DNA of 64,000 nucleotides from assembly GCF_012972705.2 (NCBI RefSeq), contig NZ_JABCSC020000001.1:372001-436000 (forward strand), written 5' to 3'. Source of the stretch: Uliginosibacterium aquaticum (GTDB lineage Bacteria > Pseudomonadota > Gammaproteobacteria > Burkholderiales > Rhodocyclaceae). Below the pieces are notes generated by a model that worked only from the letters and a program-made list of their open reading frames with translations, had not been told where the DNA came from and searched no databases. Shown here piece after piece: positions 35,954-48,314 of this stretch. The position numbers were made by a program, and so were the translations under genes. The first letter of the stretch is position 1. Each line of letters begins with the position of its first letter.

Positions 35954-36323
35954 GTTGTTCCGGTATGTGACCAATGGCTTGGTTGCAACCGGCGTGCACT
36001 ATTCGGTGCTGGCCTTCAACCTGCATGTGCTGGGGTTTTCGTCGGCGGGGCTGGCCAATCTGGTTGCGGCCATGTTTGGCATTGCCGCGTCATTCGTGGG
36101 TAACCGTTATTTTGTGTTTGCCAACGGTGGTGAGGCGCCATGGCATGGGCAGGCAGCGCGCTTTGTACTGCTTTACGGGGCCATCGCTTTGCTGCATGGC
36201 GCCGTGATGTGGACCTGGGCCGACTGGCTGCAGCAGGATTATCGTATTGGCTTTCTGATCGCAACTGTCATGCAGTTTGTACTCAGCTATATCGGAAACA
36301 AGCGTCTGGTGTTCAAGAAATGA
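35946..36323 (+). CDS. GtrA-family membrane protein (second)
   Basis: A 125-residue, four-helix protein with FRYVTNGLVATGVHYSVLAF at the start and FVLSYIGNKRLVFKK at the end, both typical of GtrA; the middle GIAASFVGNRYFVF is the usual second signature. Presumed flippase or flippase partner for undecaprenyl-phosphate sugar. ATG 35946 overlaps the GtrB-like gene by 8 bp, and its stop overlaps the next start by 4 bp. Confidence 0.9.
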   Translation: MGELFRYVTNGLVATGVHYSVLAFNLHVLGFSSAGLANLVAAMFGIAASFVGNRYFVFANGGEAPWHGQAARFVLLYGAIALLHGAVMWTWADWLQQDYRIGFLIATVMQFVLSYIGNKRLVFKK

Positions 36324-36909
36324 AATTCAGGTCTTTTTTCGGATTCAATGTGCTGTTTTTCGGCTTGCTTCTGGTGATTTACGTGGCGCACGTCAACTGG
36401 ATTAAGGTGGATGTGGTGTTTTATGCCGCCATTGCTGATGCCGTGCTGGCGGCTTGTCTGGCATTTGCCGTACTGTTGTTGCCGATTGGCAGGGCGTTCA
36501 ACCCCTTCGAAAAATTGCAATTGTTTGTTATATGGCTGTTAATGGGCTATTCGTTCGCGATTTCTGTTCCCACCGTGATTGACCGATCGTTGTCGTTTTA
36601 TATCCTCGAGAAAATTGCCCAGCGTGGCGGTGGAATTCGACAGGACGCCATGAGTGATGTGTTTACTAAGGAATACATGAAAGAACACCGCTTGGTTGAT
36701 GTGCGTTTGACCGAGCAGATCGAGTCCGGCACGGTCGTCATTGAAAACGGATGTGTCCGTCTTACGGATAAAGGGCGGTTATTGTCTAATTTGAGCCGAA
36801 GTTTCAGGATGAATTTGCTGCCCAAAAGGAGGCTGTTGATGGGCGAGTACTCTGATGATCTAACCGACCCGTTTAGATTTGGTGTTCGTGCGTTTGATTA
36901 CGGGTGCTG

Positions 36910-36910
<1 letters not shown>
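36320..36910 (+). CDS. Uncharacterised membrane protein in the second Gtr-like cassette
   Basis: 196 residues, not recognised as a named family. It has three hydrophobic stretches (about residues 7-24, 29-53 and 63-83), then a hydrophilic C-terminal part of about 100 residues that includes a helical stretch ending in a basic LLPKRRLLMGEY and a conserved-looking FDYGC end. ATG 36320 overlaps the gtrA-like stop (ATGA), and its own stop shares a base with the following glycosyltransferase start (TGATG), so it is certainly part of the cassette. It may stabilise or regulate the membrane transferase. A longer frame from 36140 lies within the gtrA-like gene and is not needed. Confidence 0.7.
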
Positions 36911-39958
<3,048 letters not shown>

Positions 39959-39959
39959 T

Positions 39960-40862
39960 ATGTCGGTCAAGCGCGCCCTGATTACGGGGCTGGGAGGCTT
40001 TACTGGCTATTACATGGCGCTTGAACTCGAATCGGCTGGTTACGAGGTGCATGGTTTGGGCAGTGAAGAGTCTTCGCAGCCCAACTATCATCGTGCTGAC
40101 CTGACCGATGCAGGGAGCTTGCGCGCGGTGATGGATCGCCTGCGTCCGGCTGTAGTCGTGCATCTTGCGGGCATTGCGTTTGTTGGGCACGGTAATGCCG
40201 ACGCATTCTATCGCGTGAATCTGATGGGCTCTCGCAACCTGCTTGAGGCTTTGTCGGGCGTTGCTGATGGGCTTGACTGTGTGTTGTTGGCAAGTAGTGC
40301 CAACGTCTACGGTAATCGCACGGAAGGCGTGATCGGCGAAGATGTTCTGCCAGATCCGGCCAATGACTATGCCGTCAGCAAGTTGGCGATGGAGTACATG
40401 GCGAAGCTTTGGCTGCCAAAACTGCCTATCGTGATTGCCAGGCCCTTCAATTACACCGGAGTTGGACAGACCGAAAGCTTCCTGCTGCCGAAGATCGTTG
40501 GTCATTTTTGTCGCCGTGCTCAACATATCGAACTGGGTAACCTGGATGTCTGGCGGGATTTCAACGATGTCCGGCGTGTGGCTTCCGCGTATCGTGGGAT
40601 GATCCAAGCATCTGTGCGTACGGTGGGGCAGGTCTTTAATGTCTGCTCTGGGCGGGCTACGTCCTTGCGGGAAGTGATTGCGTTGATGGAAGAGATTGCG
40701 GGTTACAGCATCGATGTGGCGGTGAATCCGGCGTTTGTTCGCGCCAATGAGGTTAGGACGCTGACAGGTAGTGCGGCGCGATTGAATGAGGTGATCCCGG
40801 AGTGGCAGCCTTTGCCACTCAAGGACACTCTGACTTGGATGTACGAGGCTGGTTGCAGATGA
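39960..40862 (+). CDS. rmd: GDP-6-deoxy-D-mannose (D-rhamnose) reductase
   Basis: A 300-residue SDR that reduces GDP-4-keto-6-deoxy-mannose to GDP-D-rhamnose. The NAD site is RALITGLGGFTGYYMALEL, then VVHLAGIAFVGHGNADAFY, LASSANVYGNR, the catalytic NDYAVSKLAMEYM (YxxxK), and RPFNYTGVGQ. Rmd-type features (GFTGYY, GIAFVGH) distinguish it from Fcl (GDP-fucose synthase), which would have an epimerase site. ATG 39960 sits 1 bp after the gmd stop, and its own stop overlaps the following GT4 start by 4 bp. With manC and gmd it predicts D-rhamnose in the surface glycan. Confidence 0.92.
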   Translation: MSVKRALITGLGGFTGYYMALELESAGYEVHGLGSEESSQPNYHRADLTDAGSLRAVMDRLRPAVVVHLAGIAFVGHGNADAFYRVNLMGSRNLLEALSGVADGLDCVLLASSANVYGNRTEGVIGEDVLPDPANDYAVSKLAMEYMAKLWLPKLPIVIARPFNYTGVGQTESFLLPKIVGHFCRRAQHIELGNLDVWRDFNDVRRVASAYRGMIQASVRTVGQVFNVCSGRATSLREVIALMEEIAGYSIDVAVNPAFVRANEVRTLTGSAARLNEVIPEWQPLPLKDTLTWMYEAGCR

Positions 40863-42019
40863 AGCTTGTGTTAGGGGTTGATGCTGTCCGTTATCCGCTG
40901 ACCGGGATCGGCCGCTACACTTATGAGCTCGCTCGAGGTCTTGAACAGAAATCGGAGATAGAGCATCTGCGTTACTTCGCAGGTCATCAATTGCAAGCGG
41001 CTTTGCCTGAACCGCACTTGTCTGGCAGCGAGCAGGCTAGGGCGGACTCCGTGCGATCCATGAAGTTGATGCTGTTGAAGAGCCGGTTAGCGGTTGGATT
41101 ACATCGTGGGCTAAAGTCTGTTTTGCAGGCTAGAGCCTTGAAGAGCTTGAAGGATTATGTCTACCACGGGCCGAATTACTACCTGCCTCCGCACGGTGGG
41201 CCTTGTGTCGCGACTTTTCACGATCTGTCGATGTTCAAGCACCCTGAGTTCCATCCACCGGAGCGTGTCCGCTATATGGCGCAGGAGTTGCCGGTGGCAC
41301 TCAAGCGGGCCAGTGTTTTGCTGACAGACTGTGAATACACGCGGCAGGAAATTATTGAGTATTCAGGCTTCCCTGCTGACCGGGTGCTCTCCGTGCCGTT
41401 GGCGGCTTCTGGTGATTTCCGTCCGCGAACTCATGATGAGTGCATCGCTGTTCTTGTGCGCCTAGGGGTGGAATACAAGCGTTTCGTGCTTTTTGCTGGG
41501 ACGATTGAGCCTCGCAAGAATATTTCAGGCCTTCTGGATGCCTATGAACGTTTGCCCGAAGCTACGCGGAAGCATTACCCTCTCGTGATTGCGGGTTATC
41601 GTGGATGGCGTAGCGAAGAACTCCATGCAAGGATTGTCTCGGCCCAGGAGCAGGGTTGGGTGCGTCACCTAGGGTTTGTTCATAACGCTGATTTGCCTGT
41701 CTTGTTTTCGGCTGCGCAGGCATTTGCATTTCCATCCTTTTATGAAGGCTTCGGTTTGCCCGTGCTGGAGGCAATGGCTTGTGGTGTGCCAGTAGTCTGT
41801 TCGAATGCCTCGAGTCTGCCTGAGGCTTCGGGGGGCTACGCCCTTTCTTGCGATCCTGAAGATATCGAGACCCTCACGATGCTACTCGTACGGGCAATTG
41901 AAGATGAGGGATGGCGTGCTGAGGCCCGCATCAATGGCGTGGCGCACGCGGCGACCTTTTCCTGGAGTCGCGTTGTATCGGAAACCATGCACTCTTATCG
42001 CCTAGCGCTGACTCTTTGA
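40859..42019 (+). CDS. GT4 glycosyltransferase, probable D-rhamnosyl/mannosyltransferase
   Basis: A 386-residue GT-B enzyme. KLVLGVDAVRYPLTGIGRYTYEL is the usual opening of O-antigen mannosyl/rhamnosyl GT4 enzymes. The donor domain has FAGTIEPRKNISGLLDAY, and the E-x7-E motif is in YEGFGLPVLEAMACGVPVV (about residue 300). ATG 40859 overlaps rmd by 4 bp. Coupling to gmd-rmd makes GDP-D-rhamnose the best donor candidate, as for WbpY/WbpZ-type enzymes of the Pseudomonas A-band locus; linkage is unknown. Confidence 0.87.
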   Translation: MKLVLGVDAVRYPLTGIGRYTYELARGLEQKSEIEHLRYFAGHQLQAALPEPHLSGSEQARADSVRSMKLMLLKSRLAVGLHRGLKSVLQARALKSLKDYVYHGPNYYLPPHGGPCVATFHDLSMFKHPEFHPPERVRYMAQELPVALKRASVLLTDCEYTRQEIIEYSGFPADRVLSVPLAASGDFRPRTHDECIAVLVRLGVEYKRFVLFAGTIEPRKNISGLLDAYERLPEATRKHYPLVIAGYRGWRSEELHARIVSAQEQGWVRHLGFVHNADLPVLFSAAQAFAFPSFYEGFGLPVLEAMACGVPVVCSNASSLPEASGGYALSCDPEDIETLTMLLVRAIEDEGWRAEARINGVAHAATFSWSRVVSETMHSYRLALTL

Positions 42020-42022
42020 TAT

Positions 42023-43273
42023 ATGTATTCGGATCCTCAAGCCCTGTTGCCCCAGCCTTCACTCTCAGGTAATAAGACACCCCGCTTGGCTCGTGAAGTG
42101 GAAGGCGCGGAGGCATTTGTGCATTCCGTTGTTCACACAGGCCCCCGGGTTCTGCACATTTACCGCACTTATTTTCCTGAAACGCAGGGAGGCGTGCAGG
42201 AGGCTGTTCGGCAGTTGTGCCTTGCAACGGCAGATCATGGGTGCCGCAATACGATTTATTCGCTTGCAAAGAATGCGTTGCCACAGGTGATGCGTTTGCC
42301 GGAAGGCGTGCTTGTTCGCAGCCGTAGCGTGTTTGAAGTTGCGTCTTGCGATTTCGGCTCGCCTTTATCCTTCGTTCGTTTGCGTGCCTTGGCCAAGCGT
42401 GCCGATATCATTCATTGCCACTATCCGTGGCCGTTTGGAGATTTGCTGGCGCTGCTTGGGGCTTCGCGTACCCCCATGATTGTGACCTACCACTCGGATA
42501 TTGTCCGCCAGCGGCTTCTCGGCAAGGTGTACAAGCCCTTGCAGGACCAGTTCTTCCGTCGTGCGGCGGCGGTTGTGGCGACTTCGGATGCCTATAAGTC
42601 CAGTAGTTGTCTGCTTCAGTCCATGGGGGAGAAAGTCACGACGATCCCTTTGGCGCTGGATTGTCGAAAGCTGCCAACGCCAAATATTGAGCGAGAGGCT
42701 TCTTGGCGTGCTCAGCTTGGGCAGGGGTTTTTTTTGTTTGTAGGTGTGCTGCGTTATTACAAAGGCCTACATTTTTTGGTCGAGGCGGCACGCAGGACTG
42801 GTTTGCCGGTTGTCATCGTGGGGGATGGGCCGGAGCGTGAGCGCTTGCAGTCACAGGCTGCCGGGCTGTGCAATGTCCATTTCCTTGGTTATCGGGATGA
42901 TGCGGATAAGTTCGCGTTGATCCGGCTGGCACGGGCGATGGTTTTCCCGTCTCACCTGCGTGCAGAGGCTTTCGGGGTTTCGTTGCTGGAGGCTTCGGCA
43001 ATGGGGCGTCCGATGATTACAACCGATATTGGAACCGGAACCTCTTTGGTGAACGCTCACGGCGAAACGGGTCTGGTTGTGCCTCCAGGGGACATTGAGG
43101 CTTTGGCTGCAGCCATGCGGCACTTGGAAGACAACCCGCTCCTGTGTGATCGAATGGGGGAGGCTGCAGGTAAGCGCTGCCGTCGTTTGTTCTCGGCTGA
43201 TGTGGTCGGGGCGGCGTACAGTAAGCTGTATGACCGAGTGCTTGGCGAGCACCTGCCAAGCAGCCGTAGCTGA
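42023..43273 (+). CDS. GT4 glycosyltransferase
   Basis: A 416-residue GT-B enzyme with about 45 leading residues before VLHIYRTYFPETQGGVQEAVRQL, the acceptor-domain loop. VGVLRYYKGLHFLVEAARRTG and VIVGDGPERERL form the donor domain, and the E-x7-E motif is in EAFGVSLLEASAMGRPMIT (about residue 317). It resembles WbpZ/WbpX-type A-band transferases and others in the family. It starts 3 bp after the previous stop and is the last gene of the glycan locus; beyond it comes the convergent dadA. Confidence 0.86.
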   Translation: MYSDPQALLPQPSLSGNKTPRLAREVEGAEAFVHSVVHTGPRVLHIYRTYFPETQGGVQEAVRQLCLATADHGCRNTIYSLAKNALPQVMRLPEGVLVRSRSVFEVASCDFGSPLSFVRLRALAKRADIIHCHYPWPFGDLLALLGASRTPMIVTYHSDIVRQRLLGKVYKPLQDQFFRRAAAVVATSDAYKSSSCLLQSMGEKVTTIPLALDCRKLPTPNIEREASWRAQLGQGFFLFVGVLRYYKGLHFLVEAARRTGLPVVIVGDGPERERLQSQAAGLCNVHFLGYRDDADKFALIRLARAMVFPSHLRAEAFGVSLLEASAMGRPMITTDIGTGTSLVNAHGETGLVVPPGDIEALAAAMRHLEDNPLLCDRMGEAAGKRCRRLFSADVVGAAYSKLYDRVLGEHLPSSRS

Positions 43274-43294
43274 TCTCCATCTCGGGAGAAGGAC

Positions 43295-43330
43295 CGCCTG
43301 AGTATTGTTGCGCCTATGTTCAGGTGTTTT
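43295..43330 (+). terminator. Weak candidate terminator after the last O-antigen gene
   Basis: CGCCTGA (43295-43301) pairs with TCAGGTG (43320-43326) with one G-U pair, and TTTT follows. The 18-nt loop is long, so it is only a candidate. Confidence 0.3.
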
Positions 43331-43350
43331 GTCTGTAGGGGCGCCCTGCT

Positions 43351-44583
43351 TCAGACCTCGCTTGTTAGCCCATCAATGTTGTTGGCGAGTTTTCGGGCTG
43401 ACCCCGCTGCCAGAGTCCACCCCAGGGTGCCGTGTCCCGTGTTGTAATAAAGATTCTCCAGTCCGCCACGCCCGATGATTGGGAGGTTGCTGGGGGTGGT
43501 TGGGCGCAGGCCAGCCCAGTAGTTGGGCTCGCTGGCGTCGCAGGCGCCGGGGAAGAGGTCTTCGGCCCAGCGCAGCAGGGCGCTACAGCGCTCCGGATCG
43601 AGTTCGGTGTTGTAGCCGTTGAGCTCCGCTGTGCCGGCAATGCGCAGGCTGTCGCCGAGGCGGGAGCAGACGATACGCCGGGATTCATCGGTGAGGCTGA
43701 CCGTTGGTGCGCGGGCGGGATCTTTTAGTTTGAGCGTGGTGGAGTAGCCCTTGACCGGGTAGATTGGCAGCCGTTCGCCCAGTGGCCTTACCAGCAAGGG
43801 GCTGTAGCTGCCGGCGGCGATGACGTAACTGTCGGCTCCGAGGGTTTCACGTTGCCCGTCTCGTTCGATCTCGATTCCGCCGACCCGTTTGTTGTCACGA
43901 ATCAGGCTGCGGACGCGTGCGTTGAACAGGAACTCGACGCCGATGTCGCGACAGCGCTCAGTCAGTTCAGTGACGAAGCGCTGGGCATCGCCACTTTCAT
44001 CCTCGCTTCCGAGCATGCCGCCAACCAGGCGCGTTTCAACGTGCGCGAGACTGGGTTCCTGATCCACACAGGCTGAGGGGGTGAGCATCTTCGAGGCGAT
44101 GCCGAGCTCGCTCAGCACGCGTTGCTGGGCTTCGCCGTGGAGGTAGTTCTCCTTGGCGAAGTAGAGGTGCAACACACCGCGCGAGAGACTGTTGTAGTGA
44201 ATGTCGGTGGCTTCACGCAGGGCGCGCAGTTCGTGGCCACTGAATGCGGCCAGACGCGCAATCGCAAGGGTGTTGCGACGGGTACGGTGGGGCAGGCATT
44301 CGTGCAGGAACTGCAATCCCCACTTGATGCGGGCGGCCTCGGCGGGCCAGCGAAAAAGCAGCGGAGCATCCTTGCGGCCCAGCCACTTCAGGATGGTGAG
44401 CGGTGCGCCGGGGTTGGCCCAGGGTTCGGGGTGGCTGATGGAGATCTGGCCACCGTTGGCAAAGCTGGTTTCGAGGGCGGGAGCGGCATTGCGCTCGATG
44501 ACGGTGACGCTGTGACCGGCGGTACGCAGGTACCAGGCGGCTGTCACGCCGGCGAGTCCTGCACCAACGATAAGGATATGCAT
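43351..44583 (-). CDS. dadA: D-amino acid dehydrogenase small subunit (DadA family)
   Basis: A 410-residue FAD-dependent membrane-associated dehydrogenase oxidising D-amino acids to keto acids. The dinucleotide-binding N-terminus is HILIVGAGLAGVTAAWYLRTAGHSV. Family motifs include FANGGQISISHPEPWANPG, VDQEPSLAHV, YPVKGYSTTLKL and the C-terminal FAD-closing GLRPTTPSNLPIIGRGGLENLYYNTGHGTLGWTLA. ATG 44583 is the natural start. It lies convergent to the glycan locus and divergent from the chemotaxis receptor gene. No alanine racemase gene is adjacent, unlike the E. coli dad operon. Confidence 0.92.
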   Translation of the reverse strand: MHILIVGAGLAGVTAAWYLRTAGHSVTVIERNAAPALETSFANGGQISISHPEPWANPGAPLTILKWLGRKDAPLLFRWPAEAARIKWGLQFLHECLPHRTRRNTLAIARLAAFSGHELRALREATDIHYNSLSRGVLHLYFAKENYLHGEAQQRVLSELGIASKMLTPSACVDQEPSLAHVETRLVGGMLGSEDESGDAQRFVTELTERCRDIGVEFLFNARVRSLIRDNKRVGGIEIERDGQRETLGADSYVIAAGSYSPLLVRPLGERLPIYPVKGYSTTLKLKDPARAPTVSLTDESRRIVCSRLGDSLRIAGTAELNGYNTELDPERCSALLRWAEDLFPGACDASEPNYWAGLRPTTPSNLPIIGRGGLENLYYNTGHGTLGWTLAAGSARKLANNIDGLTSEV

Positions 44584-44780
44584 GGTGGGAAGCTACGGGT
44601 TCGGGCGCCGCCACGCAGCGGCAAGCGCGATTATTGCCGATTCCCGTCCGCGTGGTATGACCTGTGCCAAGTCGGGCCACTATGTCCTTAGGTTCAGGTG
44701 TCCCAATCTGTGATCAAGTCGTGACCCCGGCGAGCCGTAAAGCAGGCTGTTGATCCGCTTTGTCGGCGAAGGGCGCAAAA

Positions 44781-46418
44781 ATGAAGATCAGAACGAAATT
44801 GCTCATGATCCTGCTGCTGGGGGCTGCGATTATTCTCGGCCAGGGGCTGTGCGGGCTGTGGCAGATGCAGCGCCTGGAGGGCAAGCTGGATGCTGGCTTG
44901 GAAAGCCGGCTGGTGGCGGCTGAGCTTGAAAAGACCGGAGCGGAGGCGCAGGTGGCCTTCAAGACCCAGGTGCAGGAATGGAAGAACATTCTCATCCGGG
45001 GCAATGACAAGGCACTTTACGAGCGCTATCTCAAGCAGTTTGGAGAGGAGGAGGCGCGGGTGGCCAAGGCCCTGGCTATCCTGGATGCGGGGATGCAGCG
45101 AGTGGGACTGGATGCCGCTCCAGTGCGCAAGGCGGATAGCGAACTCAAGGCCTTGGGTGAAAAATACCGCAGTGCTCTGCAGCAGTTCGATCCGGCCGAT
45201 CCGGAGGCGGGCAAGAAGGTGGATGTGGCGGTACGTGGCATGGACCGAACCCTGGCTGCGGCAATGGCCGAGCTGGACAAGGTGATTGCGACCTACGCTC
45301 TTGAGCAGACCGAGCACTTCAGGGCGGAGGCCGCCAGCATCATGCATAACGCACAGTGGCTGACTGCGGCAGGCGTGGTGCTGGTACTGGCTGGACTGGC
45401 AGGGGTCGGCTGGTTCCTGCTGCAATCGATCATGCGCTCGGTGTCCGGCCTGCGCAGCACCATGTTGCAGGTGGAGCAGGACTGGGATTTGACTCACCGC
45501 GCGCCGGTGAGCGGTAAGGATGAGCTGACGGAATGCGGGGTAGCGCTTAATCAGATGCTCGAGCGTTTCCAGCAGATCGTGCGGGAGATCCACACACGCA
45601 TGGATGAGCTTGCCCGGCAGACTGCGTCGATCGCCAGTGCGGTCGATCAAATGGGACATTCGAGCAATGCCCAGAGCAGTGCGGCCAGTTCGGTGGCCGC
45701 AGCGGTCGAGGAGCTGACCGTCAGTGTCGGTCAGGTGGGTGATGCGGCGCAGGAGGCCGAGCAACTGGCGGGACGCTCACGCAGCAGCGCGCTGAACGGG
45801 CACGGCGCTGTCGAGCAGGGCAATGCTCAGTTGCAACGCACCTCCTTGCGCGTGCATCAGACGGCTGCGGTACTGGAGGAGCTTGGAACGCGCTCTGACG
45901 CCATTTCCGGCATCGTGCAGACGGTGAAGGAAATTGCTGACCAGACCAATTTGCTGGCCCTGAACGCCGCCATTGAAGCGGCGCGAGCCGGTGAGCAGGG
46001 GCGTGGGTTTGCGGTAGTAGCCGACGAGGTGCGCAAGCTGGCGGAGAAAACCACCAGCTCAACCGCTCAGATCAATGCGTTGGTAAAACTCATCCAGGAA
46101 AGTTCGGTGCAGGCGATTGCCGATGTGCGCAGCGTGGTACAGGCCTTCGAGGAGCAGTTGGGGCTGGCTTCGCAGGCTGAGCAATCCATCGGTGAGATCA
46201 GTCAGGCCGCAGATCAGACCACCGAAGCCAGCATGCGTATCAATGCCGCCTTGCGCGAGCAGAGTTCGGCCAGTCAGCTGATTGCGCAGCAGGTCGAGCA
46301 GATTGCCAGCATGTGCGAGGAGAGCAACGGCGCGGCACAATCCGTGGACCACAATGCGCGCAGTCTGGATCAGCTGGCCGTCGCGCTGGTGGAGACGGTG
46401 CGGCGTTTTCGCGTCTGA
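44781..46418 (+). CDS. Methyl-accepting chemotaxis protein
   Basis: A 545-residue receptor. There is one membrane helix at residues 9-27 and a periplasmic helical sensor of about 160 residues, probably a four-helix bundle. A second helix ([22 protein letters not shown], about 195-216) is followed by a HAMP domain and the signalling domain, whose hairpin tip is [35 protein letters not shown]. It transmits ligand signals to CheA/CheW. No CheR-tethering pentapeptide is seen at the C-terminus. ATG 44781 is chosen over TTG 44760. The ligand is unknown, and no other chemotaxis gene is nearby. Confidence 0.93.
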   Translation: MKIRTKLLMILLLGAAIILGQGLCGLWQMQRLEGKLDAGLESRLVAAELEKTGAEAQVAFKTQVQEWKNILIRGNDKALYERYLKQFGEEEARVAKALAILDAGMQRVGLDAAPVRKADSELKALGEKYRSALQQFDPADPEAGKKVDVAVRGMDRTLAAAMAELDKVIATYALEQTEHFRAEAASIMHNAQWLTAAGVVLVLAGLAGVGWFLLQSIMRSVSGLRSTMLQVEQDWDLTHRAPVSGKDELTECGVALNQMLERFQQIVREIHTRMDELARQTASIASAVDQMGHSSNAQSSAASSVAAAVEELTVSVGQVGDAAQEAEQLAGRSRSSALNGHGAVEQGNAQLQRTSLRVHQTAAVLEELGTRSDAISGIVQTVKEIADQTNLLALNAAIEAARAGEQGRGFAVVADEVRKLAEKTTSSTAQINALVKLIQESSVQAIADVRSVVQAFEEQLGLASQAEQSIGEISQAADQTTEASMRINAALREQSSASQLIAQQVEQIASMCEESNGAAQSVDHNARSLDQLAVALVETVRRFRV

Positions 46419-46421
46419 GGC

Positions 46422-47291
46422 TCAGCCAGCTACGGCCGGTAAGGCTTCGGACAAGGGATCGGTGGGCTCGGTCGGCGCCAGTTGGGCTTGTGGCGTGAAG
46501 CCCAGCGCGCAGGCAATGATCTGCTCACTCTGGCTGGCCAGTTCGCGCCGGCTCTTGCTTGGTTCTAAGGGGCTCAGTACCTGCAGCCGCGCACGCAGGC
46601 CTGAAGCACTGGCAATCGCGAGCATGCTTGCGCCAAAACTGATGTCACCATCGTAAGCTGGCGCAAGGCTGAGTTCATCGTGCCGGCCGAGGTAGCGCAA
46701 GCCCAGCGGCTGGACCCCTGACGCTGCCTCCACTGCCGCTTCAAACAACGCCGGGCGAAAAGGCAGCATGGCGTGGCCTTGAGTGGTGGTGCCTTCCGGG
46801 AACACCGCAATGCGCTCGCCCTCGCGCAGGCGCTGGGCCATTGCTGCGGCGGAACGGGCGGCAGCTGCGCGGTTGCCGCGCTCGATGAAGAGTGTGCCCG
46901 TATGCGCTACCAGCCAGCCCAGTGCGGGCCAGGCACGTACGTCATCCTTGCAGACGAAGGTGGTGGGGGCCACGGCATTGATTACGAACACGTCCAGCCA
47001 GGAAATATGGTTACACACCACCAGGCTTTGTGGAGGGATCTCCTCCATGGGAGCTTCGAGCGTTACGCCTAGCGAGTCGACCAGGAAGGCTGCCCACAGT
47101 TGTTTGACACGTCGCTGGTGGGAGGCCGACCAGAATGGGAAGAAGAAGCGCACGATGAGCAGGCCGCCGAGCACCAGGATGACGACTTGGGTCAGACGCC
47201 AGGTGGTGCGCAGGGCGCGAAAGGGGGCGGTGAATGCGCTGCGCAGCGTTTGGAGGGACGCGGGAAGGGTGGGGGCCTGAGACGTGGTCAT
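46422..47291 (-). CDS. olsA: Lyso-ornithine lipid O-acyltransferase / PlsC-family acyltransferase
   Basis: A 289-residue acyltransferase. It has an N-terminal membrane helix (VVILVLGGLLIVRFFFPFW) and the four PlsC blocks: NHISWLDVFVINAV (HxxxxD-like; His-Asp pair), VAHTGTLFIERGNR, VFPEGTTTQG and LPFRPALFEAAVEA. Alone it could be a phosphatidic acid synthesis enzyme, but directly downstream of an OlsB gene it is most likely OlsA, which adds the second acyl chain to lyso-ornithine lipid. Start ATG 47291 is chosen; the frame extends to 47492 without similarity. It converges on the chemotaxis gene with only 3 bp between stops. Confidence 0.87.
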   Translation of the reverse strand: MTTSQAPTLPASLQTLRSAFTAPFRALRTTWRLTQVVILVLGGLLIVRFFFPFWSASHQRRVKQLWAAFLVDSLGVTLEAPMEEIPPQSLVVCNHISWLDVFVINAVAPTTFVCKDDVRAWPALGWLVAHTGTLFIERGNRAAAARSAAAMAQRLREGERIAVFPEGTTTQGHAMLPFRPALFEAAVEAASGVQPLGLRYLGRHDELSLAPAYDGDISFGASMLAIASASGLRARLQVLSPLEPSKSRRELASQSEQIIACALGFTPQAQLAPTEPTDPLSEALPAVAG

Positions 47292-47448
47292 GTTTTGATC
47301 AAGGGCGGCTGCCCATTTACGTTTTTGGGGGCGGGCGCAAGGGCCGACATGGCGCCTGAGCGAACTGTGGCTCGGTGCCGCCCCGTTTCCCGCTCGGGGC
47401 CAACCTGCTGAGGTCGGCAGCCCGGGCGGATGGTCCGTGGCCGCGCGC

Positions 47449-48207
47449 TCAAGCGCCCTGGCGTTCCACGAAGTGCTTGGCGTAGCGCGCATCGACGCGC
47501 GCCATGTTCAGCAGGATCAGCAGATCGGCGGTATTGAAGTCAGGATCCCAGGCCGGTGCGCCGCACACCTGAGCACCTGCGCGCAGATAGCCCTTGAGCA
47601 GCGGCGGGATTTCGGCGCGGGCCTCGCTGGCCAGCATTTCGACCGGCAAAGGATGGCGCGGGAAAACGTGGTATTCCACCGGTGCCAGCTTGTCTGCCAG
47701 CGCCTGGAATATATTCGCCGCGTTATGGCCACCGTCGGCCATACCGATCGAGGCGCATCCCATCATGTATTCGTAGCCACCGCTCTGCATGAAGCGGGCA
47801 AGGCCGTTCCACAGCAGGGTGATCACGGCGCCGGTACGGTATTCGGGATCGATGCAGGAGCGGCCGACCTCGACCAGATTCGGGCGCAGATGCTGCAGGC
47901 GGGTCAGATCGAATTCGGTTTCGGAGTAGTAGCCGCCGATCTTGCGTGCTGCTTCCGGGGTGAGGATGCGGTAGGTGCCGACGATGCGGCCATGCGCTTC
48001 ATCACGCACGATCAGGTGCTGGCAGTAAGCATCGAAATGATCGCGGTCCACACCCGGTGTACGCGGGTTGAGGCGGGCGCCCATCTCTTCGGCAAAGACG
48101 CGGTAGCGCAGTTTCTGCGCGGCCAGGATTTCGGATTCGGTGGCCGCGAGGCCTACCCACAGCGAGCGGGACTTTTGTTCGGAGGTTTGCGGGCTGACAC
48201 GCAACAT
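47449..48207 (-). CDS. olsB: L-ornithine N(alpha)-acyltransferase
   Basis: A 252-residue GNAT-related enzyme that transfers a 3-hydroxyacyl chain from ACP to ornithine, the first step of ornithine lipid synthesis. Typical motifs are LAAQKLRYRVFAEEMGA, HFDAYCQHLIVRD, VGTYRILTPEAARKIGGYYSETEFDL, VEVGRSCIDPEYR, and YMMGCASIGMADGG. ATG 48207 gives the usual length. The start codon and its GAGG ribosome site are inside a very strong inverted repeat (see 48198-48275), unlike any other gene here. olsA follows after 157 bp. Confidence 0.92.
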   Translation of the reverse strand: MLRVSPQTSEQKSRSLWVGLAATESEILAAQKLRYRVFAEEMGARLNPRTPGVDRDHFDAYCQHLIVRDEAHGRIVGTYRILTPEAARKIGGYYSETEFDLTRLQHLRPNLVEVGRSCIDPEYRTGAVITLLWNGLARFMQSGGYEYMMGCASIGMADGGHNAANIFQALADKLAPVEYHVFPRHPLPVEMLASEARAEIPPLLKGYLRAGAQVCGAPAWDPDFNTADLLILLNMARVDARYAKHFVERQGA

Positions 48208-48275
48208 GATTTTGATCCTCGAGTGGCTGCAGGGCTCATGCCTGCCGTGCCACTCTAGGAGGATCGTGTTGCGTG
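48198..48275 (-). promoter_or_regulatory. Long hairpin covering the olsB ribosome binding site and start codon
   Basis: In the olsB mRNA four paired blocks stack: CACGCAAC/GUUGCGUG (8 bp), GAUCCUC/GAGGAUC (7), GAGUGGC/GCCACUC (7) and GCAGG/CCUGC (5), closed by a 7-nt loop with small bulges (AC, CUA, ACG, A). The 3' arm holds the only Shine-Dalgarno-like sequence, GAGG at 48220-48217, 9 nt before AUG. The lowest block includes the G of the start codon. The 5' arm carries CCUCCU, an anti-Shine-Dalgarno-like run. There is no U tract, so it is not an ordinary terminator. The pairing is seen directly; a regulatory role is inferred. Confidence 0.72.
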
Positions 48276-48314
48276 CCGGTTACCGGCTGGTTGCGCGGAA
48301 ATTACACCGCGCTT

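Noticed and set aside
47292-47492. N-terminal extension of the olsA-like acyltransferase
   Set aside because: Low-complexity residues without similarity, partly overlapping olsB; the ATG at 47291 precedes the membrane anchor.
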